Source: Glacieibacterium sp038210595 (GTDB lineage: Bacteria > Pseudomonadota > Alphaproteobacteria > Sphingomonadales > Sphingomonadaceae). From it: a stretch of 64,000 nt of DNA. Within the stretch, counting starts at the first letter, position 1; every line of letters starts with the position of its first letter. Under the pieces are notes generated by a model. That model was not told the DNA's origin. It saw only the letters and a program-made list of their open reading frames with translations, and did no database searches. Location: assembly GCA_038210595.1 (NCBI GenBank), contig JBBQWN010000003.1, positions 62,001-126,000 of the forward strand, given 5' to 3'. Below, piece by piece: positions 17,506 through 25,526 of the stretch. A program made the position numbers and the translations under genes.

Positions 17506-17772
17506 GTGGAGACGGTTTACGATTGGGCGACGATGGTGGTGTTCGCCGGCCTGGTCGTCCTCTTCCTGCAACGTTCGCAGGGTGAGGCGCGCGACGAACT
17601 GTGGCAGTATCTGGTCGCCGCCGTCGGTTGCGCCGGCACCAACTACCTTGGCAACCAGGCGCTGAAGCTTGACGACAACCTGTATCATGCGGGTGCCGTG
17701 GCTTTGTTCATGGCGACATTGGCGTTCATATGGGTGGTGCTGAAGCCCTTCGACGGGTTGGAAAATCGCTGA
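17506..17772 (+). CDS. Small membrane protein of the exosortase locus (XrtV-accessory-like)
   Basis: An 88-residue protein beginning with GTG (GGGGGAG upstream). It has a hydrophobic first segment (DWATMVVFAGLVVLFLQ), a central amphipathic part with DELWQYLVAAVGCAGTNYLGNQ, and a second helix (VALFMATLAFIWVVL) ending KPFDGLENR. It is on the plus strand inside the minus-strand EPS cluster, convergent with epsI. Sphingomonad exosortase loci of the type called XrtV carry a small accessory protein of about this size and position; I assign it on that context, not on a proven function. Confidence 0.6.
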   Translation: METVYDWATMVVFAGLVVLFLQRSQGEARDELWQYLVAAVGCAGTNYLGNQALKLDDNLYHAGAVALFMATLAFIWVVLKPFDGLENR

Positions 17773-17784
17773 TATTCGAACGCA

Positions 17785-18483
17785 TTAGTGGGCAGAGATA
17801 AGGCGGCCCAGCGTATTGCCAACGAGCACCGGCCGGTCGACCGGGGCGACGGCAGCGATCAGTTCGGCGGCAAAACCACGCAGCGACGCAAAGGTTGCGG
17901 CGTTACCCTCGCCCACGGTCGAGAGGCGGACCAGAATGCCATCCGGAATGATGCCGTCGAACTGCTGATACAGTTTCGCCACGCGCTGCTCCCCGCCGGA
18001 CGTCGGCAGCGTATCGCCGATCCGTGTCCAATAGACGATCGGCTCGACCCGGTTGTCGGTCGATGCGATCAGCTCGCGGACCGGCAACGTGGCGGTCCCG
18101 CCGAGCGCAACCTTCGCGGTCTCGGACCGCGAGATCTGGAACCCGACGGCGGCATAGCAGGCCTCGGGACGGTGCAGCTGCAGCGCGTCGTTCTGGGTCT
18201 GGCCATAGGCCATCACCATCATCACCGGCGGCCGGGTCTCCGACTGGTAGAGGCGGGTCAACGTCTGGTTGTACAGCCGGTCGGCGAGGCTGCCCGGCGT
18301 CTTGGGCAGCACGAACTGATCGGACGGCACGTTCTGCCAGCCGGCGAACTGGAGGGGGACGAGCTGATCGAGCGACCGTCCACTGGGCAGCAGCACGACA
18401 TGGTGCCGGGGCGTAAGCGCTGCCGCCCCCGCCGCCGCGACCAGCAACCCGCCGCCAAAAATCGCATCGCGGCGGGTGATCAC
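17785..18483 (-). CDS. epsI: EpsI-family exosortase-associated protein
   Basis: A 232-residue protein with a twin-Arg-like TRRDAIFGGG start and one hydrophobic segment, then a periplasmic domain. It has the EpsI hallmark HRPEACYAAVGFQI (residues about 103-116) and a later IVYWTRIGD. EpsI is either fused to, or next to, exosortases and is needed for exopolysaccharide production in Methylobacillus; its biochemical role is not known. Its start overlaps the exosortase stop by four bases, so the pair is translationally coupled. Confidence 0.88.
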   Translation of the reverse strand: MITRRDAIFGGGLLVAAAGAAALTPRHHVVLLPSGRSLDQLVPLQFAGWQNVPSDQFVLPKTPGSLADRLYNQTLTRLYQSETRPPVMMVMAYGQTQNDALQLHRPEACYAAVGFQISRSETAKVALGGTATLPVRELIASTDNRVEPIVYWTRIGDTLPTSGGEQRVAKLYQQFDGIIPDGILVRLSTVGEGNAATFASLRGFAAELIAAVAPVDRPVLVGNTLGRLISAH

Positions 18484-19370
18484 GTGAACGCCCCGTCGCC
18501 CGGACGCGCCAGCCGGTTGCGGACCGGCGTCAGCAGTGAGTCGACCAGGAACAGCAGCAGCAGCGCCGACGTGAACGTGACCAGCCCGGCGCCCTCATGG
18601 AGATAGCCCTGCGCCACCGCATCGCCGAAATAATAGGTCAGCAGCACCAGCGCCGCGACGCGGACGCAATTGGCCGCAATGGCGATCGGGATGAGAAGTG
18701 CGAGCAGCAGCAACGAGTAACGCCAGTTCGTGTTGCGCAGGATGTAGACGTAGAACAGGCCGATCGCGGACAGGCTGATCAATGAATTGAGCCCGGCGCA
18801 GGCGTCCTCGACCAGCAGCTGATATTGCGCGACAAAGATGGTCACGCCGACCCGTGCGACGGGATAGCCAAGCGCGCCGAGGCCGCCGGTAACGACCTGG
18901 GAAACGAGAATTTTCAGCGGTGCCGTAACCTGGTCAAGGACCCAGCCCGGCAGCGGGATGACAAAGCCCAGATAGAAGATCGGAAACCACATCAGCCGCA
19001 TGACCGCGCCACCGACATAGGCATACGCGACGGCGAACAGCGCCAGCAGCAGGGCCGCCACCTCAACGCTGATGAAGTCGTAGGCGCGGCCGAAGATATA
19101 GGCAGCGACCGCAGGCACGATCAGCGCCAGGGCGATCCCGAGATTGCCGGGCCGCGCCAGCTCGCGGATCTGCGGCAGGCGGCGAATGACCAGCCAGATG
19201 CCCGTCGCCACGACCAGCGGACCATGGACGCCAGCCTCGGTCGACCAGGGGCCAGCGCCGAGCGCCGCGATCGTGGGAACGACGGTGACGACGAAACCGA
19301 GCAGCAGCAGCCAGTGCGCGCTGATCTGCGGCCACAGCCTGGCCCTGCCCCCCGACGCCAGCGTCGCCAT
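18480..19370 (-). CDS. Exosortase (PEP-CTERM transpeptidase-like membrane enzyme)
   Basis: A 296-residue inner-membrane protein with about eight hydrophobic segments. All three proposed catalytic residues are present: Cys191 in LVEDACAGLNSLISL, Arg237 in AANCVRVAALVLL and His258 in GYLHEGAGLVTF. Exosortases are thought to cut PEP-CTERM tails and pass proteins on through a thioester. The small accessory gene and EpsI next to it suggest the sphingomonad XrtV subtype, though EpsH/XrtA is an alternative. Start ATG at 19370 overlaps the upstream stop as TGATG, which I prefer to an upstream start at 19406. Confidence 0.93.
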   Translation of the reverse strand: MATLASGGRARLWPQISAHWLLLLGFVVTVVPTIAALGAGPWSTEAGVHGPLVVATGIWLVIRRLPQIRELARPGNLGIALALIVPAVAAYIFGRAYDFISVEVAALLLALFAVAYAYVGGAVMRLMWFPIFYLGFVIPLPGWVLDQVTAPLKILVSQVVTGGLGALGYPVARVGVTIFVAQYQLLVEDACAGLNSLISLSAIGLFYVYILRNTNWRYSLLLLALLIPIAIAANCVRVAALVLLTYYFGDAVAQGYLHEGAGLVTFTSALLLLFLVDSLLTPVRNRLARPGDGAFT

Positions 19371-20254
19371 CAGAATTCGCTCAATACCGAGCCGATCACG
19401 GCGCAACGGGCGGAGCGGAGCTGGTCGGCGAGAGTCACGACATCGCTGACGAAGGTATTGTTGCGACGGGCGACGATCAGCGTGTGGCCGACCGCGGCGG
19501 CGACGGTCAGCGCGTCGGCGCTCGAATTCGCCGGGGGCGTGTCGAACAGCGCGATATCGTACTCGCGCAGCAGCATGTTCATGCCGTCGCGGAAGCGCAT
19601 GCTCGACAGCAGCTCCTGCGGCCGCGCCGCCGCCGGCCCGGCGGTCATCACCGACAGGTTGGGCAGGACGTTGGCGTTGACGACCCGTTCCGGCCGGGCG
19701 ACCTGGAGCGATAGATATGTCGACAGGCCCGGCGCATCGGCCTCGAGCCCGAAGATCTCGGCGATCCGCGGGCTGCGCATGTTGGCATCGACGAGCAGCG
19801 TCTTGGTGCCGATCTGCGACAGCGCGGCGGCGAGATTGGCGGCGAGGTAGCTGCAGCCCGAACCCTCCACCGGCGCGATCAGGGTGAGCGCCCGGCGGCC
19901 CGGCTTGATGTGCTGGGCGATGACCTGCGTCCGCAACAGGCGGATGGCCTCGGCCCGCACGCTGCCCGGATCGCTGAGGACGATGATCTCGTCGGACACG
20001 GTGTGGCGCTGGTCGCCCTGCAGCGCGAGGCTGTTGATCAGCTGCTCGCGGGCGCGGTCGAGCTCGTCCGGGCCGATGAAGCCGAGTTCGAGGGCGGCCT
20101 GGTCGAAATCGAGGTTGCGCTGCGCCTGGTGCGCTTCGACCCGCGCGACCTCGTCGTCGGTCAGCAGGCCGAGACGCTGCAACGCATCCCGGATCGGCGC
20201 GTCGGCATCGGCGGTGCCGTCGTCGACACGCGGCATCTGGCTATCGGTATCCAC
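19370..20254 (-). CDS. epsG: EpsG-type chain-length tyrosine-kinase-like ATPase
   Basis: A 294-residue cytoplasmic protein. Residues about 20-70 form a two-repeat domain (ALQRLGLLTDDEVARVEAHQ and ALELGFIGPDELDRAREQ) as in EpsG/T2SSE-N proteins. The rest is a CpsD/MinD-like P-loop domain with VEGSGCSYLAANLAAAL (129-145), Walker A' TLLVDANMRSP and Walker B IALFDTPP. The Walker A lysine is replaced by Cys134; the EpsG family often has Arg there. The usual C-terminal Tyr cluster of BY-kinases is absent. It should partner with the adjacent chain-length protein to control polymer length. Confidence 0.85.
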   Translation of the reverse strand: MDTDSQMPRVDDGTADADAPIRDALQRLGLLTDDEVARVEAHQAQRNLDFDQAALELGFIGPDELDRAREQLINSLALQGDQRHTVSDEIIVLSDPGSVRAEAIRLLRTQVIAQHIKPGRRALTLIAPVEGSGCSYLAANLAAALSQIGTKTLLVDANMRSPRIAEIFGLEADAPGLSTYLSLQVARPERVVNANVLPNLSVMTAGPAAARPQELLSSMRFRDGMNMLLREYDIALFDTPPANSSADALTVAAAVGHTLIVARRNNTFVSDVVTLADQLRSARCAVIGSVLSEF

Positions 20255-20266
20255 GTTTGCTTCGCC

Positions 20267-21658
20267 TTATTGGGCCGGTTGCAGGGCGGTGTTGCGATTG
20301 CGGGTCAGCATCCGCCGGACCCAGTCGCGGAACGGCGAGTGCGCCGCATCGGCGATGATCGCGAGCACCGGCACCTTGGCGGCATAGACCAGGTCCTCGC
20401 TGCCGCGCACCCGGCGGCCGAGCAGCTCGACGCCGATCGCGGCGACCAGCCCGAGCGCCAGCCCGCCGAGTGCCGCGAGCAGCCCGATGAAGGGAATATT
20501 GGGAAACGACGGACGGCCGCTGCCGACCGCGGCACCGAGCGGCACCAGGCCGGTCTCGTCGACATCGGCCTGCAGCTTCAGGTCCGCGGTGCGGGCGGCG
20601 GCGCGCTCGTACTGCGACTTGCGCAGGTCGACCTCGCGCTGCAGCGTGCCGAGCTGGTCGAGCTTGTCCTTCATCCCCAGCACCTTGACCTTCTGCGCTT
20701 CGTATTCGCTCTCCAGCGACGCCATCGACTTGCGCGAGGCGGAGGCGGCGGTGCCGCCAAGCGCGCGCGATGCAGCCTCTTCGCGCGACAACTGGCCCTG
20801 CAGCAGCTTCCGCCGCTCGAGCAGCGACTGGTAGACCGGGTGCGACGTGCCGAGCCGGTCGCTCGCCTGCTGGATCTGGCCGTCGACGCCGGACAGCTGC
20901 ATCTTGAGGCTTTCGACCATGCCGGTGTTGCCGGCGGTCTGCGCCAACGCGAAGTCCTGCTGACCGACGCTGCTGCGCGCGCTCATCACCGCGGACTGCA
21001 GGCCCTGCAGCTTGGCGGTCTCGGCATCGACGCCATTGGCGCCCATGACGAGGCCGTTGTCGCGCTCGAACTTGGATTTCGCGGTCTCCGCCTCGACCAG
21101 CGCGGTCTGGGCCTTGTCGGCCTGCTGACGGAACCAGTCGGCGGTTCGCCCGGCCGAGTCGGTGCGGAAGCGCAGGCTGGCGTCGATATAGGCATCGCGC
21201 AGCGCAGTAACCGTATTCTTGGCGATGTTGGGGTTGGCCGCCTCGTAGGTGATTTCCAGGATGTTGCTGTTCTCGACCAGCTTCGCCTCGGTGCGATCGA
21301 TGATCTTCTGGGCGAGGTAGCGCCGGATGTCGCCGCCGCCATCCGAGTTCTTCTCGAAATCGGCGATGACCTCGGGCCGGTTGGCGATGTTCAGCTTATC
21401 AACCACTTCGCCGGCGACGCGATAGTCACGGATCAGCTCCGTCTGGGTCTTGGTATAACCGCGCACGAACTGGGTCGCGATGACCGCGCCGGTGACGGGG
21501 TCGGGCTTGATGACGTCGAGCAGGACGCGGGCCGTCGCCGGATAGCGTTCCGGCAGGCGCGACGCCACCGCCAGCGCGATCAACGTCACGGCCACCAGGC
21601 AGCCCAGGATGATCATCCGCCGGGCGATCAGGATCCGCAAAAACTGGATCAAACTCAT
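20267..21658 (-). CDS. Wzz/GumC/EpsF-like polysaccharide chain-length determinant
   Basis: A 463-residue inner-membrane protein. It has one membrane helix near the N-terminus (residues about 14-35, MIILGCLVAVTLIALAVAS) and one near the C-terminus (about 392-415). Between them lies a long, largely coiled-coil periplasmic region rich in Ala, Gln and Arg (about 180-360). The second helix is preceded by FPNIPFIG, the Pro-rich motif of this family. It forms the periplasmic polymerisation/export scaffold with EpsG-type kinase and Wza-type channel. It is 12 bases upstream of the kinase gene. Confidence 0.9.
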   Translation of the reverse strand: MSLIQFLRILIARRMIILGCLVAVTLIALAVASRLPERYPATARVLLDVIKPDPVTGAVIATQFVRGYTKTQTELIRDYRVAGEVVDKLNIANRPEVIADFEKNSDGGGDIRRYLAQKIIDRTEAKLVENSNILEITYEAANPNIAKNTVTALRDAYIDASLRFRTDSAGRTADWFRQQADKAQTALVEAETAKSKFERDNGLVMGANGVDAETAKLQGLQSAVMSARSSVGQQDFALAQTAGNTGMVESLKMQLSGVDGQIQQASDRLGTSHPVYQSLLERRKLLQGQLSREEAASRALGGTAASASRKSMASLESEYEAQKVKVLGMKDKLDQLGTLQREVDLRKSQYERAAARTADLKLQADVDETGLVPLGAAVGSGRPSFPNIPFIGLLAALGGLALGLVAAIGVELLGRRVRGSEDLVYAAKVPVLAIIADAAHSPFRDWVRRMLTRNRNTALQPAQ

Positions 21659-21763
21659 GTCAATTTGCTCCGCTCACCCCATGATGGGGGGGCCGCCGAC
21701 CACGGACGGGCCGCGCATACACGGCGAAACGGCCGCCGTCATCCATGCTATACGCGGGCCGCC

Positions 21764-22549
21764 TCAGAACAGACGTTCCTTGATGACAAGAATGTCGTTC
21801 TTCTGGACCAGCGCATCGAGCTCGATCTCGTCCTTGTCCTTCGAGCCGACGCGGTACAGGCCGATCTTCTTGTCGTTGCCGGTGGCGGTGACGCCGCCCG
21901 CCAGTGCCAGTGCCTGGCGGACCGTCATGCCGGGCAGGATCGGCAGCGCGCCCGGCTTGTTGATCTGGCCATAGACATAGAACGTCTCGGCGTCAGGCAC
22001 GTACAGCGTGTCGCCGGGCTGCAACACGGGATCCTTGTCGAGCGCACCGCGCACCAGCGCCTCGGTCTCGAGGCGGATTTCCTTGCCGTCGGCGCGCCGC
22101 AGATAGACGAAATTGGCGCCCTGGTCCTTGACCCAGCCGGCCTTCAGCAACAGCTCCAGCGCCCGATAGTTGCGGTCGAGCGGGTACAGGCCGGGCTGGC
22201 CGACCTTGCCGGCGATATTGACCGTCTTGCTGACGTACGCGCCGACCTCGACGTTGACGATCGGGTCCTTGAAGTAGCCGCCGCTGACGAGCTTCTTCTT
22301 CACCACATCGGCGAGCGTCAGCACGGTCTGCCCCGACGCCTGCACGCTGCCGATCAGCGGCATGACAATCGAGCCGTCGGGCTTGATCCGCGTCTGCACG
22401 CCGGCATCGGTCTGCCCATAGACGGTGACCGAGATCGTATCGTCCGGGCCAAGCACATAGCCGACCTGCTGCGCCGCCGCCGGTGCCGCCAGCAGCAGGC
22501 CCGCGAGCAGCATCGACAGTCCGTGCCACGCCAGTTTCATGCCCCGCAT
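21764..22549 (-). CDS. Wza/EpsE-like polysaccharide export protein
   Basis: A 261-residue exported protein with signal peptide (LSMLLAGLLLAAPAAAQQ), then a Poly_export domain (YVLGPDDTISVTVYGQTD, KPDGSIVMPLIGSVQASG) and SLBB domains (VNIAGKVGQPGLYPLD; FYVYGQINKPGALPILPG). It lacks the lipobox Cys of classical Wza. It should form the periplasmic/outer-membrane conduit for the polymer; the adjacent beta-barrel may provide the outer-membrane part. Its ATG overlaps the barrel gene's stop as TGATG, and a 105-base gap follows before the Wzz gene. Confidence 0.9.
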   Translation of the reverse strand: MRGMKLAWHGLSMLLAGLLLAAPAAAQQVGYVLGPDDTISVTVYGQTDAGVQTRIKPDGSIVMPLIGSVQASGQTVLTLADVVKKKLVSGGYFKDPIVNVEVGAYVSKTVNIAGKVGQPGLYPLDRNYRALELLLKAGWVKDQGANFVYLRRADGKEIRLETEALVRGALDKDPVLQPGDTLYVPDAETFYVYGQINKPGALPILPGMTVRQALALAGGVTATGNDKKIGLYRVGSKDKDEIELDALVQKNDILVIKERLF

Positions 22550-23913
22550 CAGCCTCTCCCGAATTTTACCCGCAGCGTCACGAACGCCGAGGTGCTGTCA
22601 AAGTTATAGATCGACGGATTCGACGCGCGCCACTGATGCGCAACCTCGAAATCGACCGCATAGAGATCGCGCGGCGAATAACTGGCGCGGGCATAGGCAC
22701 GGGTGATCTTGTCTTCGACCCGCGGCAACGGCTCTTCGATCGTCGCAAACCCGCCCTTGTACTGACGGCGATCGAAGCTCGCGCCCAGCGCCGTGGTGAT
22801 CGCCGGGCCGATCTTGTAGGTGATCTCGCCATCGACATTGTCGCGAATGTTGAAGCGGGCGCCGACATTGCTCGACGATGAGACGTTGCGCGACGCGGCG
22901 AGGGTGGCGTTCAGGCGCACACTGGGCCGGTAGGACAGCGCCAGCGTGAACCCGGGGCCGCTGTAGGTGTCACGCGCGCCCGGCGACAGCACCACCAGTC
23001 CGCTGGGCAGCTGGACCAGGTTCAGCACATCGCGCGGGCTCGGCTTCACTTTGACGTAGGAAGCCGAGCCATTGACGCTGAAGCGGGTGCCGATCGGGCG
23101 CGAATAGCCGAGGCGGGCCTGGTAGATATCGAGCTGGTCCGACACCTGCGTCGGCAGGCCGCCCGAGCCGATGACAAACAGGCTGCGGCGCGGATAGTCA
23201 TAGTGCGAGAAGACGCCGCCCAGCGAAAAATTGCCGAGCGCCGGGGCACCGAAGTTGAGGTGGGCGTCGTAGTTCCATTCGCGCGTGTCCTGCACCTGCC
23301 GCGACGGATTGACGTTATCGGTGATGCCGCGCCTGACGCTGCCGCCAAAGCCGATGCCGACCGGCGGGGCGCAATCGCCGCCGGCGTAATAGTCCTGCAG
23401 CCGCTGGGTATTGTCGATCTGCACCGACGAGTCCGACAACAGCGACTGCCGCTGCTTGTATTCGCCGGAGATGCTGCCCGAACAACTGCGCGCCAGCTTC
23501 CACAGCACGCCACCGCCGATGCCGTAACGGGTGCGGTTCAGCCGGCCGTTGCGGGCATAGAAATCCTTGCCGAAATCGCCGTCGATGAACAGCTGCTGCC
23601 GGCCGACCGGCAGCCCGTAACCGGCCCCGACCGACGGCGTGATCCGGAAGTCGGACCGCGAATAGCCCGGCCGCAGCGGCAGGCCGTTGCCAAGGCGCAG
23701 GATGTTGCCGTCATAAAGCGTCTTCAGCGATGCCGTGATGCGAAAGCCGCGGCCCTGGACGCCGCCGACGCTGTTGGAGGTGGTCGCCGGCCGGTCGTCG
23801 CCCGCCGTGCTCTGCGCGCCCGCCGGCACGGCCATGCCGAGCGCCGCCAGCAGCATCGTCGCGGCACGGGCGCTGAGGCCTCGCTTGTCGGCGTTGAACA
23901 AACCAAACCCCAC
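22549..23913 (-). CDS. Outer-membrane beta-barrel protein of the EPS/exosortase locus (EpsL-like)
   Basis: About 454 residues with an N-terminal signal peptide (ATMLLAALGMAVPAGAQS) and then many alternating, aromatic-flanked beta strands. The C-terminus ends with a terminal strand-like FVTLRVKFGRG. Such barrels accompany EpsE-type export proteins that lack a membrane-spanning segment and may form the outer-membrane pore. I chose GTG at 23913. The reading frame stays open far upstream, antisense to the AAA ATPase, but that extension has no protein-like features. It is the first gene of the leftward operon. Confidence 0.8.
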   Translation of the reverse strand: MGFGLFNADKRGLSARAATMLLAALGMAVPAGAQSTAGDDRPATTSNSVGGVQGRGFRITASLKTLYDGNILRLGNGLPLRPGYSRSDFRITPSVGAGYGLPVGRQQLFIDGDFGKDFYARNGRLNRTRYGIGGGVLWKLARSCSGSISGEYKQRQSLLSDSSVQIDNTQRLQDYYAGGDCAPPVGIGFGGSVRRGITDNVNPSRQVQDTREWNYDAHLNFGAPALGNFSLGGVFSHYDYPRRSLFVIGSGGLPTQVSDQLDIYQARLGYSRPIGTRFSVNGSASYVKVKPSPRDVLNLVQLPSGLVVLSPGARDTYSGPGFTLALSYRPSVRLNATLAASRNVSSSSNVGARFNIRDNVDGEITYKIGPAITTALGASFDRRQYKGGFATIEEPLPRVEDKITRAYARASYSPRDLYAVDFEVAHQWRASNPSIYNFDSTSAFVTLRVKFGRG

Positions 23914-24078
23914 TGACTGGCCGCGGTACCCGAACCCGCATTGCACATTGCGGTTAGCATGGTGCAGCGCGGCGCGGCAACTGTTGCTGCAACCGGTTAC
24001 GCCCTGTTTACCGCTTTGCTGTGGCCTTTGCGTACCGTTCTGGCCTATCAGCGCGACAGTGACGACACAGGGTGAGCC
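23914..24078. promoter_or_regulatory. Divergent promoter region of the two EPS operons
   Basis: This 165-base gap separates the leftward export/exosortase operon from the rightward glycosyltransferase/rhamnose operon, so it must hold the promoters for both. It is visibly less GC-rich than the flanking genes, with stretches such as GAACAAACCAAACCCCAC and TTACCGCTTTGC. I cannot assign -35/-10 boxes or an operator with confidence. Confidence 0.5.
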
Positions 24079-25458
24079 GTGAGCATGATCTGGAAGCGTT
24101 GGACCCGTAGCCGTACCGACGAGGTGGCTGCCGAGGAGCCCGACCGCGCCGCGCCGTTCGCGTCGATCGATGCCAAGTTGCGGCAGCGGCCCGCGTTTCT
24201 GGATGCGTTGTGGCGCGACCCGGTCGGCACGCGCCCGAACGCCGAGCTGCCGCGCTTCGCCGCCAGCGCCTCGGACGACATCGAGACCAGCGAGGAGCCG
24301 CTGCTCGCCCGCAAGCGACTGGCGCTGCGCGATGCGCTCGGCGCCTCGCAGCCGGTGATCGCGCGCGAGCGCTTCGCCGGCCGCCACGACGCGCTCGCCC
24401 AGCTGATCGCCGCGATCGAGCAGCAGCGCGTCCACGTCGTGGTCTACGGCGAGCGCGGTATCGGCAAGACCAGCCTGGTCCACGTCTTCGCCGACACCGC
24501 GCGGGAAGCGCGCTACCTGGTGCTCTACGGCAGCTGCGGGACGGAGGCGCGGTTCGACACGATGTTCCGGGCGTTCGCGGCCAAGCTGCCGATGCTCTAT
24601 CACCGCGACGTGCTGCCGACCGCGATCGACAACGATGCCACCGCGCATTTCGACAAGCTGTTGCCGGAAGGCGAGTTCGGCCCGCGCGAGGTCAGCGACC
24701 TGTTCGCCGACGTCGTCGGCACCCGCGTCGTGCTGATCCTCGACGAGTATGACCGCGTCCTCGACCCCGGCTTCCGTCGCGACGTCGCGGAGCTCATCAA
24801 GAACCTGTCGGACCGCGCCGCCCGCGTCCAGCTGGTGCTGACCGGCGTCGCCCAGAATCTCGACGAGCTGGTTGGCTACGCTCCGTCCATCCGGCGCAAC
24901 ATCGTCGGCCTGCCGATGCGGCCGCTGAGCGAGCCGGAGGTGCGCTCGGTGCTGGCGCTCGGCGAGCAGGCCGCCGACATCGTCTACAGCGACGAGGCGA
25001 CGGAGATGATCGCCACCATGGCCGGCGGCTCGCCCTACCTCGTCCGCCTGCTCGGCCACCGCGCCGGCATGGCGGCGATCGAGCAGAAGCGCAGCGTCGT
25101 CGATGCCGCCCACGGCCGCGCCGCGGTCGAGCGCGTGCTGACCGACTGGAACGCCTCGCTGCCGCGCCGCATCCAGACCATCCTCGGCCGTGACGATGCA
25201 CGCTCGCAGTGGCCGCTGCTGGTCGGCGCGGCGCGGGCGGGCAGCTCGGCCGACGGCTGGTTCAGCGTCGACGACGTGCACACCGAGCTGAACGGCGCGA
25301 TGCCGCCGCCGTCGATCGAGCGCGACCTGCGCCACTTCGCCCACGCCCACGAGCTGCTCGAGCTGCAGGAGGGCGACGAAACCCGTTTCCGCTACCGCTA
25401 TCCGGGCGTCTCGTCGCTGCTGCTGATGTCGGCGGCGATGGCCAAGCTCGCCGCCTGA
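24079..25458 (+). CDS. ORC/Cdc6-like AAA+ ATPase of the EPS locus
   Basis: A 459-residue ATPase. Walker A is YGERGIGKTSLVHVF (residues about 126-140) and Walker B is VVLILDEYDRVLD, with a sensor-like VLTGVAQNLDEL. A helical lid (MRPLSEPEVRSVL, GGSPYLVRLLGHRAG) and a C-terminal winged-helix-like part follow. It belongs to the AAA_16/ORC-Cdc6-like group often seen in sphingomonad EPS loci; its role there is unknown to me, perhaps energy-dependent control of assembly. GTG at 24079 or ATG at 24085 is the start. It heads the rightward operon. Confidence 0.75.
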   Translation: MSMIWKRWTRSRTDEVAAEEPDRAAPFASIDAKLRQRPAFLDALWRDPVGTRPNAELPRFAASASDDIETSEEPLLARKRLALRDALGASQPVIARERFAGRHDALAQLIAAIEQQRVHVVVYGERGIGKTSLVHVFADTAREARYLVLYGSCGTEARFDTMFRAFAAKLPMLYHRDVLPTAIDNDATAHFDKLLPEGEFGPREVSDLFADVVGTRVVLILDEYDRVLDPGFRRDVAELIKNLSDRAARVQLVLTGVAQNLDELVGYAPSIRRNIVGLPMRPLSEPEVRSVLALGEQAADIVYSDEATEMIATMAGGSPYLVRLLGHRAGMAAIEQKRSVVDAAHGRAAVERVLTDWNASLPRRIQTILGRDDARSQWPLLVGAARAGSSADGWFSVDDVHTELNGAMPPPSIERDLRHFAHAHELLELQEGDETRFRYRYPGVSSLLLMSAAMAKLAA

Positions 25459-25526
25459 AGGCTTTAGCCGGGTCGTAATCTTCGACCCCTATCGCAGCGC
25501 ACGATAATGGCGGAAGCGGGGCTGGC

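Noticed and set aside
17785..18483. EpsI as a twin-arginine exported protein
   Set aside because: TRRDAIFGGG resembles a Tat motif but lacks the usual FLK part, and EpsI proteins are ordinarily single-pass membrane proteins; I keep it only as a remark.
19910..22609. An open frame of about 900 codons on the plus strand across the kinase, Wzz and Wza genes
   Set aside because: It is antisense to three well-supported genes, its peptide is low-complexity (Asp/Arg/Gln/His-rich) with no family motif, and such long shadow frames are expected at this G+C content.
23914..25350. The upstream half of the long open frame containing the outer-membrane barrel gene
   Set aside because: It runs antisense to the AAA ATPase and has no protein-like features; the signal peptide near 23913 marks the real start.
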